DNA of 64,000 nt from Gemmatimonadaceae bacterium (GTDB lineage: Bacteria > Latescibacterota > UBA2968 > UBA8231). Numbering within the stretch: position 1 is the first letter of the stretch; every line of letters begins with the position of its first letter. Shown piece after piece: positions 9,036-19,200 of this stretch. Location of the stretch: assembly GCA_026706075.1 (NCBI GenBank), contig JAPOZM010000099.1, positions 145,980-209,979 on the forward strand, given 5' to 3'. The position numbers and the translations under genes were made by a program. Under the pieces are notes generated by a model. That model searched no databases, had not been told where the DNA came from, and saw only the letters and a program-made list of their open reading frames with translations.

Positions 9036-10117
9036 AACCACCTCAGCCCGATCCGGGCCAGCCTTATGCCGTCGAGGGCGTGGTAGTTCACCAGGGCGAC
9101 GCGGTCGCCGTCGATCCAGGTGAGGCCCGGATAGCCGTAGTCGCCGTGGCCGCCCTCCGGGTCCGGCGCGATGCAGCGGAACCGCCCCCAGCTCCGCCCT
9201 CCGTCCGTCGAGATCGCCGAGGTCAGGGGCGAGCGAACCTTGCCGAGGGGAATCTCCAGCTCGCCCACGCGTACCATCCGCTGCTCCTCGCCGCCGTAGA
9301 AGGCAGGTGCCAGGGGGTTCCTGCAGAAGATGACCAGGAGGTCCCCGGTGGCGGGGATGCGCGTGGCCAGGAAGCCGGCGCACGGGTCGGTCAGCTCCGG
9401 GACCAGCTCCGGCTCGGACCAGGTGAGGGCGTCGTCTTCGGAGAAGCAGCGGGCGAGATACCCCTGCCGGGTGCGGCACATCATGATCAGCCGGCCGTCC
9501 TCCATCTCGACGACGCTCGGCTCCTCGGTGGAGTCCCCGAGGTCGACGAAGTTGCGGCTCGGCCACCAGGAGTACCCGGCGTCGTCCGAGTAGAAGCAGA
9601 GGGAGACGCAGTGATCCCCGGAGGTGAGCCAGAATCCCTCGACGGGAATGACGATGCGGCCCGATGACAGCCTGACCACCTTGTCGGCCTGGCTCTGGCA
9701 CGACCCCGGGTAGTGAGCGGCGCAGACGGGGGAGCTCCAGCTCTCCCCTTCGTCGGTGGACCGACGCACGTACACGTGCTGATCGAGTGTCGGGGTGTGG
9801 TCTCCCCATCCCTCGGGCCGCGCGCTCAGCACCTCCAGGGTGTAGAACAGGAGCACCTCGCCGCTCTCCAGCCGCAGCAGGGTGGGGGCGATCGTCTCGA
9901 AGTTGCCCTCCCTCGGCAGCGGCGGGAACGGGTCCCCCCACGTGCGGCCGTCGTCCCGGGACCTGCGGGCCTCGAGCCAGCACTCGCCCTTCAGGGGGTT
10001 GGTCTCGATGGCGTGGACGAAGAGCAGGGAGCCGTCGTTCATGCGAAGGATGCTGCCCGAGATGCCGCGGTGGGTGCGGTCGGGCGGCAGGGGGACGACC
10101 ACGCTCTCCTCAGACAT
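9023..10117 (-). CDS. Sialidase-like (BNR repeat) six-bladed propeller protein
   Basis: A 364-residue protein with five Asp-box motifs of the S-x-D-x-G-x-x-W type: SRDDGRTW, STDEGESW, SDDAGYSW, SEDDALTW and STDGGRSW. These mark the blades of sialidase-type propellers. The family includes exo-alpha-sialidases, but many environmental members act on other sugars or are not enzymes, and there is no signal peptide. The ATG at 10117 lies inside the end of the upstream gene (ATGTCTGA overlap), so the two sialidase-like genes are translationally coupled. The 3' end overlaps the convergent LamG gene by 13 bases. Confidence 0.85.
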   Translation of the reverse strand: MSEESVVVPLPPDRTHRGISGSILRMNDGSLLFVHAIETNPLKGECWLEARRSRDDGRTWGDPFPPLPREGNFETIAPTLLRLESGEVLLFYTLEVLSARPEGWGDHTPTLDQHVYVRRSTDEGESWSSPVCAAHYPGSCQSQADKVVRLSSGRIVIPVEGFWLTSGDHCVSLCFYSDDAGYSWWPSRNFVDLGDSTEEPSVVEMEDGRLIMMCRTRQGYLARCFSEDDALTWSEPELVPELTDPCAGFLATRIPATGDLLVIFCRNPLAPAFYGGEEQRMVRVGELEIPLGKVRSPLTSAISTDGGRSWGRFRCIAPDPEGGHGDYGYPGLTWIDGDRVALVNYHALDGIRLARIGLRWFYGE

Positions 10118-11270
10118 GGACGGGCCGGTCCTCGTCCGGATGCCAGTGGGTCACGGCCACGTGGGTGGTGCCGTCGGCGGGGGTGATGTAGTAGGCCGTC
10201 AGGATCCGGCCGTCGTCGAGCTCGGTCGAGACCGGATAGCCGACGTCCGAGCTGCCGAAGCCGGGTTGGGCGCGCTTCTCCTCCGGCCACGCCGTCGACG
10301 CCGTGCCGCCGTCGTCCCGCAACACGTATTCGTGCTCCAGGTCCCAGGCGGCGCCGGCTTCGCTGATCAGGGCGCGCACGCCCATCGGTTTGCGGCGGTA
10401 CCCGAAGCTGCAGAGGATGCGGCCGTCCCTCAGCTTCAGCAGATGGTTGGGGTACCCCTGGAAAGGGGCCTCCACCGGCTGGGTCCAGGTGCGGCCGCCG
10501 TCCTCCGACCAGACCTCCAGCGCGTGGATGCGGTCGTCGGCGGGATGCCCCCAGCGGTAGCCGGAGCGCACGTGTCCCAGCACCACTCCGGGAGCGGTCT
10601 CCACCAGCGCCCACTCGCTGCCCACCCCGTGGACGCAGAGGTGCAGCCGCCACGTCTCCCCGTCGTCGCTCGACCGGAAGAGGAGGCCGTCGCCGCCGCC
10701 GTCGGGGCGGCTGGTGTAGACCGGGAACAGCCAGGTGCCGTCCTCGAGGATGGTGCCGCGGGGGAAGCCGATCACGGAGGCGTAGCCGGGCACGGTCCAG
10801 GTGCGCCGCTCCCAGCTGGCGCCCCGGTCCCGCGAGCGGATCACCGAGAGGCGATGGCCCGAGACGACGAGCTTCCCCGGGAGCTGGCTGCTGACGATCT
10901 CGTCCTCCACGACCCGCAGTCCCCGGGCCTCCGCCTCGGCCCTGCGGCCCGGGTCCCAGCACTCGTACCCGACGGAGCCGACGGCCATCCACGTGCCGCC
11001 GGGGAGGACGCCGCAGAGCCGGTCGTAGCGCTCCCGCGGGGTGCTCCCGGGCCAGTTGGGCGGCAGGCCGGGATCGTCCGAGGGGGTCCAGGTCTCGCCC
11101 TGGTCCGTCGACTCGAGGACCGGCCAGTCGCCCAGGCCCAGGTGATCGCCGACGGGCGAGGAGATGCAGCCGATGGCGAGGCGTCCGCCGGCGAGCTGAT
11201 GCAGGACCGGGAAGGCGTTGTAGCGCCCCTCTTCTCTGAGGACGATGGTGTGCTTCACGCCGGTGCTCAC
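10110..11270 (-). CDS. Sialidase-like (BNR repeat) propeller protein, first gene of pair
   Basis: About 386 residues with four clear Asp boxes (STDQGETW, SRDRGASW, SSDDGETW, SEDGGRTW), the same propeller family as the following gene but clearly divergent from it. The frame is open further upstream, but homologous-looking sequence begins at VKHTIVLREEGRYNAFPVLHQ. I therefore place the start at the GTG at 11270, with a second in-frame GTG at 11258 possible; neither has a good Shine-Dalgarno. It overlaps the downstream sialidase-like gene by 8 bases. The paired genes may act on two positions or anomers of one glycan, or form a heteromer. Confidence 0.8.
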   Translation of the reverse strand: MSTGVKHTIVLREEGRYNAFPVLHQLAGGRLAIGCISSPVGDHLGLGDWPVLESTDQGETWTPSDDPGLPPNWPGSTPRERYDRLCGVLPGGTWMAVGSVGYECWDPGRRAEAEARGLRVVEDEIVSSQLPGKLVVSGHRLSVIRSRDRGASWERRTWTVPGYASVIGFPRGTILEDGTWLFPVYTSRPDGGGDGLLFRSSDDGETWRLHLCVHGVGSEWALVETAPGVVLGHVRSGYRWGHPADDRIHALEVWSEDGGRTWTQPVEAPFQGYPNHLLKLRDGRILCSFGYRRKPMGVRALISEAGAAWDLEHEYVLRDDGGTASTAWPEEKRAQPGFGSSDVGYPVSTELDDGRILTAYYITPADGTTHVAVTHWHPDEDRPVHV

Positions 11271-11373
11271 TTGCCGGGTCGGGAGCCGCGGACGTGATTC
11301 CAGCAGCCCGCCGGGGCAAGGTAGAAGAGGGGCGAAGGGCCAACAACCTTGGGGCGCCTCCAGGCATGAATCG

Positions 11374-12231
11374 ATGGAACTGACCGCAACCCTCCAGGAC
11401 CTCGGCCTGCCCTCCGATGTCCTGCTGTGGCAGGCGCTGCTGCTCACCATCATCTCCTTCGGCGTCGGCATCGTGGGCGGCTTCGTGGGGCTCGCCCTCG
11501 GCACGGTGAGGCTGCCCGTGCTCCTGTTCCTCGGCATGCCGTCGACCCTGGCGGCCGGCACCAACATCATCGTCAGCACCGCCAGCTCCCTCTTCGGGGC
11601 CCTGCGCCACATGCGGGAGGGGAGGGTCGACCTGCGGGTCGTCCTGATCATGGGGGTGCCCAGCTTCGCCGGCGCCTTCCTCGGCGGGTACTACGCCGGC
11701 GCCGCGCCCGAGGGACTCCTGGTCCTCGTGGTGGGGATCCTCGTCCTCTGGCAGGGGATCGAGCTGGCCGCCAAGGCCGGCGCCGCGGCGGAGAGCTCCG
11801 GGGCCCCCGGGGGGGCCATGGCCGACGCCCTGGCCGGCGGGACGGACCGTCGCCGGCACCCGGCCCTGGCCGCGGCCATGGGACTGGTCATCGGCGTGAC
11901 CGGGGGCGCCGTGGGCCTCATCCTGGGGAGCCTGCGGCTGCCGGGGCTGATCCGGGTCCTGGGCATGGACCCGCGAATCGCCGCCGGGACCAACCTGTTC
12001 ATCGGCTTCGCCATGGGCGCCTCGGGCTGGACGGGACACGTCGCCCGGGGCCAGGTCGACTACTCCCTGGCGGTGCTCATGGGCCTGTCCGCCGTGGCCG
12101 GCGTCAACATCGGCGCCCGGCAGACCGGCCGCGCCGGCCTGCGCACCCTTCTGGCGTCGATGGGGGCGGTGCTGATCGTCGTCGGCGTCCTGATGGCCTG
12201 GCGCGGCGTGGACGGGTGGCTGCTCCGCTGA
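11374..12231 (+). CDS. TauE/SafE family membrane permease
   Basis: A 285-residue polytopic membrane protein with the internal repeat typical of the sulfite exporter TauE/SafE family. Each half carries a small-residue helix followed by a GTN signature (AAGTNIIVSTASS near residue 67 and AAGTNLFIGFAMG near residue 208). Members move sulfoacetate, sulfite or other organic anions across the inner membrane, usually outward. In this sugar-catabolic setting an organic sulfonate or sulfite from sulfated glycans is a reasonable but unproven substrate. The start MELTATLQD was chosen because the first helix follows directly. The gene converges on the SDR gene with only 3 bases between stops. Confidence 0.88.
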   Translation: MELTATLQDLGLPSDVLLWQALLLTIISFGVGIVGGFVGLALGTVRLPVLLFLGMPSTLAAGTNIIVSTASSLFGALRHMREGRVDLRVVLIMGVPSFAGAFLGGYYAGAAPEGLLVLVVGILVLWQGIELAAKAGAAAESSGAPGGAMADALAGGTDRRRHPALAAAMGLVIGVTGGAVGLILGSLRLPGLIRVLGMDPRIAAGTNLFIGFAMGASGWTGHVARGQVDYSLAVLMGLSAVAGVNIGARQTGRAGLRTLLASMGAVLIVVGVLMAWRGVDGWLLR

Positions 12232-12234
12232 GCC

Positions 12235-13005
12235 TTACTCGGTGCGGCAGAGCAGGCCGCCGTCGACGGCCAGGTGGGTGCCGGTGACGAAGGAGGCCTC
12301 GTCTGAAGCGAGGTAGAGGACGGCGTTGGCGATGTCGGCGCCGTGGCCGAGCCGCCTGGCGGGCACCATCTCGGCGTAGCGCCGCCGCTCCTCTTCCGGG
12401 ACCTCGAGCTTGTCCCACAGTGGGGTGAGGATCGCCCCGGGCAGCACCGCGTTGACGCGGATGTCGGGTCCGTAGTCGAGGGCAAGGACCCGGGTGAGTC
12501 CGAGGATGCCGGCCTTGGCGGAGTCGTAGGCGGTGCAGGTGGCGAAGCTGACGAGGGAGTGGACGGAGCCGGTGTTGATGATCGCCCCTCCACCGGTCTT
12601 GCGCATCACGGGGATGCCGAACTTCGAGGCCAGGAAGACCGCCTTCAGGCCGACGTTCAGGGTGAGGTCCCAGCCCGCTTCGTCGAGCTCGGTAGCGGAG
12701 CCGTGCCGGAAGGCGATGGCGTTGTTGTGCAGGATATCGAGACGTCCGAAGCGCTCCTCGGTGCGGGCGACCATGTCCTCGATCTCGTCGGTCCGGCTCA
12801 GGTCGGTTCGGATGAACAGGCTCTCACCGCCCGTTTCCCTGATTTCCGCGGCCACACGCTTTCCGTTGATCTCGTCGATGTCGGCTACCGCTACGGAGGC
12901 CCCTTCTTCGGCCAGACGCCTTGCCGTCGCTTCCCCGATTCCGGAGGCGGCCCCGGTGACGATGGCTGTCTTGCCGGCGACGCGGCCGGGCCGTTCCGAG
13001 TTCAT
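12235..13005 (-). CDS. Short-chain dehydrogenase/reductase (SDR)
   Basis: A 256-residue classical SDR. The start at 13005 has a strong AAGGAG six bases upstream. The NAD(P)-binding motif TGAASGIG is at residues 17-24, and Asp42 at the end of the second strand favours NAD(H). The HNNA motif is at 93-96 and the catalytic set is Ser147, Tyr160 and Lys164 (YDSAK). The family oxidises or reduces sugar and steroid alcohols among others; the substrate is not clear here. It is divergent from the TonB-receptor operon, and both probably share the 167-bp intergenic control region with its inverted repeat, which hints at regulation by the same sugar signal. Confidence 0.9.
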   Translation of the reverse strand: MNSERPGRVAGKTAIVTGAASGIGEATARRLAEEGASVAVADIDEINGKRVAAEIRETGGESLFIRTDLSRTDEIEDMVARTEERFGRLDILHNNAIAFRHGSATELDEAGWDLTLNVGLKAVFLASKFGIPVMRKTGGGAIINTGSVHSLVSFATCTAYDSAKAGILGLTRVLALDYGPDIRVNAVLPGAILTPLWDKLEVPEEERRRYAEMVPARRLGHGADIANAVLYLASDEASFVTGTHLAVDGGLLCRTE

Positions 13006-13104
13006 GACAGTCTCCTTCGCTGGGGCTCTGAAGGAAGGGACAGCCAGCCGGGCCCTCAAGAGCTCAAGCCCCGGATTCCCCCGGCCAACCGGGTCCCGAT
13101 TTTT

Positions 13105-13124
13105 TTCTGCAAACGCATGCAGAA
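13105..13124. promoter_or_regulatory. Inverted repeat, LacI/CcpA-type operator candidate
   Basis: TTCTGCAAACGCATGCAGAA has perfect 7-bp arms around a 6-base centre. Its inner 14 bases (TGCAAACGCATGCA) match the catabolite-responsive consensus TGNAANCGNTTNCA at all fixed positions but one. A possible -10 hexamer TATCTT is at 13130-13135, so a bound regulator would cover the -35 region of the TonB-receptor operon. The same site lies about 100 bases upstream of the divergent SDR gene. Confidence 0.55.
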
Positions 13125-13172
13125 TCACTTATCTTCCGGCCATTCGGGACCGTCGATTAGAGGAGGCTGCTC

Positions 13173-16100
13173 ATGCTGAACCACTCTTGGCTCCGCCTTT
13201 TGGTCGCTGCCGCCCTCGCCGCCCTGGCGGGGGCCGGCACGGCACACGCCGCCGCCGGGAAGATCGCCGGCACGGTGACCGATGCCGGCACCGGGTCGGC
13301 GCTGGCCAATGCCAACGTCCTGCTGTTGGAGACGGAGGCCGCCGCCTCCACCGATTCCGAGGGCCGCTTCTTCCTTCTCAACGTTTCCCCCGGGATCTAC
13401 ACCCTGAGAGTCACCTACGTGGGGTACCGCCCTGTCATCATGGAGGAGGTGCGCGTGTCGGCGGACCTCACCACCGATGTCGAGTTCCGCCTCGGCGGCG
13501 AAGCGATCGAGGTCGAGGAGGTGGTGATCAAGGCGGAGCGCCCCATCATCGACAAGAACGCCACCAACGCGGTGCGCATCGTCGAGGCCGAGGACATCGA
13601 GATCCTGCCCGGCCGGGGACTGGGCTCGGTGATCAATCTGCAGCCCGGGGTGGTGATCGATGAAGGCGCGCTGCACATCCGCGGCTCCCGTTCCGACGAG
13701 GTCGGTTACTTCGTCGACGGGGCCAGCGCCCGCAACCCGGTCTCGGGAGGCAGGGCGGTCGCCGTGATCGACGAGGCCCTGCAGGAGATCCAGCTCCAGG
13801 CCGGCGGCTTCAACGCCGAGTACGGCGGCGCCAACGCCGGCATCATCCTGCAGGAACTGCGCACCGGCGCTCCCGCCTGGGAGGTCGATCTGCTCACCGA
13901 GACCGACGGCTTCACATCCAAATACAATGAACGCTTCGGCACCTACTCCTACGGCTACTCCAACCAGGTTCTGACCCTGAGCGGTCCGGTGGCCGGCAAC
14001 AGGGTCCGGGCCTTCCTGGCCGGTCAGCGCCGGATCCAGGACTCGGTTCCCACCTACTGGGAGGGCTTCGAGTTCAATGACCTGGTCGACTCGGGAGACC
14101 GCGGCGGACGGATCCACTGGGGCGAGGACGAGGACGGCAACGCCGTCCCCGACACGGTGGACCTGCGACTGCAGCCGGGCAATATCGACCATACCCGCTC
14201 GGAGCTCCTCAGCTTCAACGGAACCCTGCTCGTCGACCTGCAGCCCTTCCAGCTGCGCCTCACCAGCCTCTACTCCACCTCGGAAGGGGAGAACAACGGC
14301 GCCCCCGTGTACAGCATGCTCAACACGGCGCGCCTCTCCGAGTACGAGACGGAGTCGAGTCTGCACAATCTCAAGGCCACCCACTTCCTCGGCCCCAGGA
14401 CGTTCTACGAGGTGAACGTCAGTCTCTACGATCAGGGCCGCAGGGTCTTCGACCCGGCCTTCGGAGACGCCTACCTGCTCTACAACGACAGCCTCGCCGT
14501 GGCCGGGATCAATCCCGATTTCGTCCCCTATTCAACCCAGGGGATCTCGCTGCGGGATCTTGATCTCAACGGCTTCCCCTTTGCCCGGCCGGGCGACCTG
14601 GGCGCCGGCTACGGCAAGGCGGAGGAGAGCTACTACGGGGTCAGCGGCAGCCTGACGCGCCAGACCGACGCCCACGAGTACAAGGTGGGCTTCGACTTCC
14701 AGCGCTGGACCTCGCGGCGCTACGGCGTCAGCACGGGCGGCCTCCGCCTCGCCATCGAGAACACCTACCCGGAGCTGGATGCGGTCTACGACCAGTACTA
14801 CGACGGGACGATCGCCGCCGGCGAGCTGCTGGACGCGATCATCGCCAAGGCCGAGACCCTGTCGCCCGGGAATGGCAGCCTGGAGGACTTCGCAAGCCTC
14901 GTCCGCAACACCAGCCGGGCCGACTACTTCGGCTTCGACGCCTTCGGACGGCGGGACCAGGGCAGCGGCCTGGAGGCGCCGCGCCACCCCGTGCTGGCCT
15001 CGGCCTTCGTCCAGGACAAGGTCGAGTACGGGGATCTCATCGTGAACGCCGGCCTGCGGTGGGACTACTACGACGTCGACAGCTACCGCTTCAAGGATCC
15101 GGCGGCTCCCAGCCGGGACGACACGCGTTACACCATCGATCTCGATTCGATGACGAAGACCCGCACCTTCAGCGAGCTCACTCCGAGGCTCGGGTTCTCC
15201 TTCCCCGTGTCGGACGTGACCGTCTTCCACGTCCAGTACGGCCGCTTCACGCAGATGCCGGCCATGCGCTCCATGTTCGCCGGCGGGGCCCGGCTGGCCC
15301 TGGAGCTGGGAGGGCAGAACTTCATCTCCGTGCCCACGGCCCTGGACATCGAGCCGGTCCGCACCACCCAGTACGAGATCGGCTTCGAGCGCCAGTTCAC
15401 CGCCGACGCCTCCTTCGACCTCACCGGCTTCTACCGCGACGTGAAGGGGCAGCTGCACCTGCAGCGGCAGGACATCTCGGCCGAAGCGCGGAACGCCAGC
15501 GCCTACAACTTCCTGCAGAACGGCGACTTCGCCACCACCAAGGGCGTCGAGTTCGTCTTCAAGCTGCGCCGCGTCAACCGCCTGCGCACCGAGCTCAACT
15601 ACACCCTGTCCGACGCGCGCGGCACCGGGTCGTCGATCAACTCGGCCGTCTCCGGGGTGGAGAACAACACCAACCTGCCGACGATCATCTCGCCCCTGGA
15701 CTTCAACGAGACTCACCGGGGCAACATCTTCCTCGACTACCGCTTCGCGGAAAACGACGGCGGCGCCATCCTGGAACGCCTGGGCGCCAACCTGCTGATG
15801 AAGTTCAGCAGCGGCCACAACTTCACCCTCTTCACCGGGTCCATCGGCCAGCGCGGCCCCGAGGAGGGCGGGATCCTGGCAGGCGACGATCCGCGCTCGC
15901 GCAAGCCCGCCGAGAGCATCAACGTCTCCTCGACCCCCTGGACCTTCGAGGTCGACCTCAAGGTCGACAAGGGGATCGGTCTCCTCGGCGTCGATGCCAA
16001 TCTCTACCTGTACGTGTACAACCTTTTCAACCGCCGGAACGTGATCAACGTGTACGGCCGTACCGGCAACGCCGAGGACGACGGCTTCCTGACCAACCCG

Positions 16101-16262
16101 GATCTGAGCAGCCAGATCGTCGAGGCCAGCGGCGGCCAGACCTACCGGCAGCTGTACGAGGCGATCAATCTGGTCAACCGGCAGCACTACTGGACGACCC
16201 AGGGCGGCGACATTCTCGGCGATCCGCGCCAGATCCGCTTCGGCGTCGAGCTGGGACTCTAG
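13173..16262 (+). CDS. TonB-dependent receptor with carboxypeptidase-like N-terminal domain
   Basis: A 1029-residue outer-membrane receptor. The start has AGGAGG 7 bases upstream. Residues 1-26 are a clear signal peptide ending AHAA. A carboxypeptidase-regulatory-like beta-sandwich spans about 30-110 (KIAGTVTDAGTGSALANANV), the plug domain about 110-240 (PGVVIDEGALHIRGSRSDEVGYFVDG), and the rest is the 22-strand barrel ending in RFGVELGL. This SusC/Oar-like architecture takes up oligomers through energy from TonB. It is the first gene of a long operon; the next gene is 18 bases away and encodes a large secreted protein, an arrangement like SusC with a surface partner, though the partner here is not SusD. 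Confidence 0.92.
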   Translation: MLNHSWLRLLVAAALAALAGAGTAHAAAGKIAGTVTDAGTGSALANANVLLLETEAAASTDSEGRFFLLNVSPGIYTLRVTYVGYRPVIMEEVRVSADLTTDVEFRLGGEAIEVEEVVIKAERPIIDKNATNAVRIVEAEDIEILPGRGLGSVINLQPGVVIDEGALHIRGSRSDEVGYFVDGASARNPVSGGRAVAVIDEALQEIQLQAGGFNAEYGGANAGIILQELRTGAPAWEVDLLTETDGFTSKYNERFGTYSYGYSNQVLTLSGPVAGNRVRAFLAGQRRIQDSVPTYWEGFEFNDLVDSGDRGGRIHWGEDEDGNAVPDTVDLRLQPGNIDHTRSELLSFNGTLLVDLQPFQLRLTSLYSTSEGENNGAPVYSMLNTARLSEYETESSLHNLKATHFLGPRTFYEVNVSLYDQGRRVFDPAFGDAYLLYNDSLAVAGINPDFVPYSTQGISLRDLDLNGFPFARPGDLGAGYGKAEESYYGVSGSLTRQTDAHEYKVGFDFQRWTSRRYGVSTGGLRLAIENTYPELDAVYDQYYDGTIAAGELLDAIIAKAETLSPGNGSLEDFASLVRNTSRADYFGFDAFGRRDQGSGLEAPRHPVLASAFVQDKVEYGDLIVNAGLRWDYYDVDSYRFKDPAAPSRDDTRYTIDLDSMTKTRTFSELTPRLGFSFPVSDVTVFHVQYGRFTQMPAMRSMFAGGARLALELGGQNFISVPTALDIEPVRTTQYEIGFERQFTADASFDLTGFYRDVKGQLHLQRQDISAEARNASAYNFLQNGDFATTKGVEFVFKLRRVNRLRTELNYTLSDARGTGSSINSAVSGVENNTNLPTIISPLDFNETHRGNIFLDYRFAENDGGAILERLGANLLMKFSSGHNFTLFTGSIGQRGPEEGGILAGDDPRSRKPAESINVSSTPWTFEVDLKVDKGIGLLGVDANLYLYVYNLFNRRNVINVYGRTGNAEDDGFLTNPDLSSQIVEASGGQTYRQLYEAINLVNRQHYWTTQGGDILGDPRQIRFGVELGL

Positions 16263-16280
16263 AGGGAAGGGGAGCGATCC

Positions 16281-19200
16281 GTGAAGAAGCTCATCACCTT
16301 CGTGGCGGCCGGGGCCCTGCTGGGAGCCACCGGACCGGTGGAAGGCCGCGGTCTCCAGGCCTACGGGGCGGCCAAGGCCGCCCAGGACGAGACCATACCC
16401 GGCCAGCAGAGCCTGATCAACGTCAACAACATGTCCATGTGGTTCAAGCGCGACGGCTGGTCGGGCCGCAACCCGCTGAACGACAACTCGGGCGTGACCT
16501 TCCCGCGGTCCACGGGGGCGGTCATCTTCCAGGACGGCCTGATCTGGGGAGGCATCGTCAAGGACGGCGGGGCCCAGGAGCTGCGGGTCGGCGGCCAGAC
16601 CTACGAGATCGGCACCGTCCCCGGCCGCATCGTCAGCCCGGGCGTGGCCGAGGACCCGGACGATCCGGGGGTGCGCATCTACCGGGTCCGCCGGGACTAC
16701 CGGACCGCGGACCTGCGCCTCGACGCTTCCGAGAGCCGGGGGAGCGGCCTGAGCGAGGTGACCGACGCCCAGGTCGAGGAGCTGCGCGCCGAGTACGAGC
16801 GCGACTGGCGCGAATGGCCCTGGCAGAAGGGGGCGCCGTACTACGACAACGACGGCAACGGCTCGTACGATCCGGACGTGGACGAGCCCGGGGTGGCCGG
16901 GGCCGACCAGGTGGCCTGGTTCGTCATCAACGACCTCGACGAGGGGGCCACCCAGTCCCTCTACGGCTCCCAGCCCATCGGCCTGGAAGTGCAGATGCTG
17001 TTCTGGGGCTATGCCCGCACCGACGCCTTGGGCGACGTGATCTTCAAGAAGTACACCGTCATCTACAAGGGCACGAGCGCCACCCCCGACACGGCCCGAA
17101 TCGAGGACATGTACTTCGCCCAGTGGTCGGACCCGGACCTCGGCGACTACGGCGACGACTTCGCCGGCGCCGACGTCGGTCTGAGCCTGGGGTACGTGTA
17201 CAACTCCACCGACCACGATCACACCTACGATTTCTTCGGGCTGGCGCCGCCGGCCGTGGGCTACGACTTCCTCCAGGGGCCCGTGGTGCCGGTCTACCTC
17301 AAGGACGAGAACGGCGACACCGTACTCGACGAGGAGGGCCAACCGGTCCTCGACACGAGTTCCCAGGCGATCTTCAACTTTGGCCTGCGCCCCGGCTTCC
17401 GCAACCTGCCCATGACCTCCTTCGTCTACTTCGCCGCCGGCTCGGCGATCAGCGATCCGGATCTGGGAGACTACATCGGCACCCAGCAGTGGTACAACCT
17501 GCTGCGCGGTTTCCAGCCGCAGCCAGACATCGACAACCCGGTGCCCTACACCAACCCCCTGACGGGCGAGGCCACCCTCTTCACCCTCGACGGCGATCCG
17601 ACCACGGCCCAGGGCTGGAACGACGGCGTCCCCCTGCCCTCGGGAGACCGGCGCATCGTGCTGAATACGGGGCCCTTCCAGATGGCCCTGGGAGACACCC
17701 AGGAGGTGGTGGTGGCCCTGCTGGGCGGCATCTCCACCGACCGCCTGCGCAGCGTTTCCAAGCTCAAGTTCAGCGACCAGTTCGTGCAGGACGCGTACAA
17801 CAACTTCTTCCAGGTGCCGTCGCCGCCGGCGGGCCCCGACGTGCGGGTCACCGAGCTGGAGGCCCGGGTCCTGCTCGACTGGGGCTGGAACGACGAGGCG
17901 ATCCGGCAGACCGAGGCCGATGACGGCTCGGGGTTCCTCTTCGAGGGCTACAACCTCTACCAGCTGCCGTCGGCCGAGGCTCCCCTCGACCAGGGGACCC
18001 GCCTGGCCACCTTCGACCTGGAGAACGGGGTGGCGGCGGTTCTCGGCATCGCCCTCGACGACGAGTCGGGGGTCATCCTGGAGGTGCCCCTGCAGGTGGG
18101 GTCCGACTTCGGCGTCCGGCGCAGGGCCTGGGTGACCCACGATGCCCTGCGCGGAGGCCCCCTGGTCAACGGTCAGGAGTACTACTTCGCGATCACCGCG
18201 TACAACCGGAACACCGCCGAAGGGGCCGCGGTGACCACCCTGGAGAGCAGCCCCCGGACGATCATCTGCGTGCCCCGGAAGCCGCCCCTGGGGACCCGCT
18301 ACGGCAGCGAGGCGGACGACAGCGTACCCGTCGACCACGTGGGAGGCAGCGAGGGATCGGTGGCGGTCCAGGTGGTGGACCCGACCCGGACCACCGGGGA
18401 CTCGTACGAGGTCGCCTTCGGGGAAGAGGAGGGCGCCGTTGTCTGGAGCCTTGTCAACACGTCCCAGGGCCAGACCCTCCTGGAGGACCAGACCGACCAG
18501 GCGGGCTCGCCCTTCTACCTCGCCGAAGACGGGATCGAGGTCAGGGTCTCCGGCCCGCCCCTCTCCATAAACCGTTGGGATTGGCTGCGCGACGGCGAGC
18601 CGAACAACGACGACCGCTGGCTCAGCGGGGTCAACTGGGGAGGCGGCTCATTCTTCGGCGGCGCCGACCTCGGCATGAACTTCTTCGGCAGCTCGATCAC
18701 CACGGGGGCGGAGTTCGTCGCCGTCGAGATCCGCTTCAGCAACACGAACACCCAGAAGGCGTACCGCTATCTGAGAGGGGGAGATCCCAACTACGGATTC
18801 CAGGACTTCGTCGAGGTGCCCTTTACCGTGTGGGACATCGACAGTGACCCTCCGAGGCAGTTGAACGCCGCCTTCGTGGAGAACAGCGAATCCCTCGCCG
18901 AAAACGGCACCTGGCTCCCCGTCACGTTCGAAGAGGACCTGGGCGGGAGAGAGTACCTCTTCATCCTCAAGAGCGACTACAGCGACCAATCGCTGGCCCA
19001 GTACGCGGAGGGCAACATAGCGGCCGGCGCGGCAGCTTTCGACGTTCTCTACGCCATGTGGCTCTACGTGCGTCCCGGGCATGAGAATACGGAGTTGGCC
19101 GACGGCCAGGCCCTGCGCTTTACCCCCTACCGCGTCAACACCCCGGCCGACGTCTTCCGCTTCGAGGTGCCCGGCACCCTGTTCGATCCCGAGCTGCAGA

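Noticed and set aside
5901..9983. Long minus-strand frame across the LamG gene
   Set aside because: Same GC shadow; no ribosome site or domain, and it runs out of frame through the sialidase-like gene.
14532..18338. 1268-codon minus-strand frame opposite the receptor operon
   Set aside because: Compositionally biased translation with no motifs; antisense to two confidently identified exported proteins.
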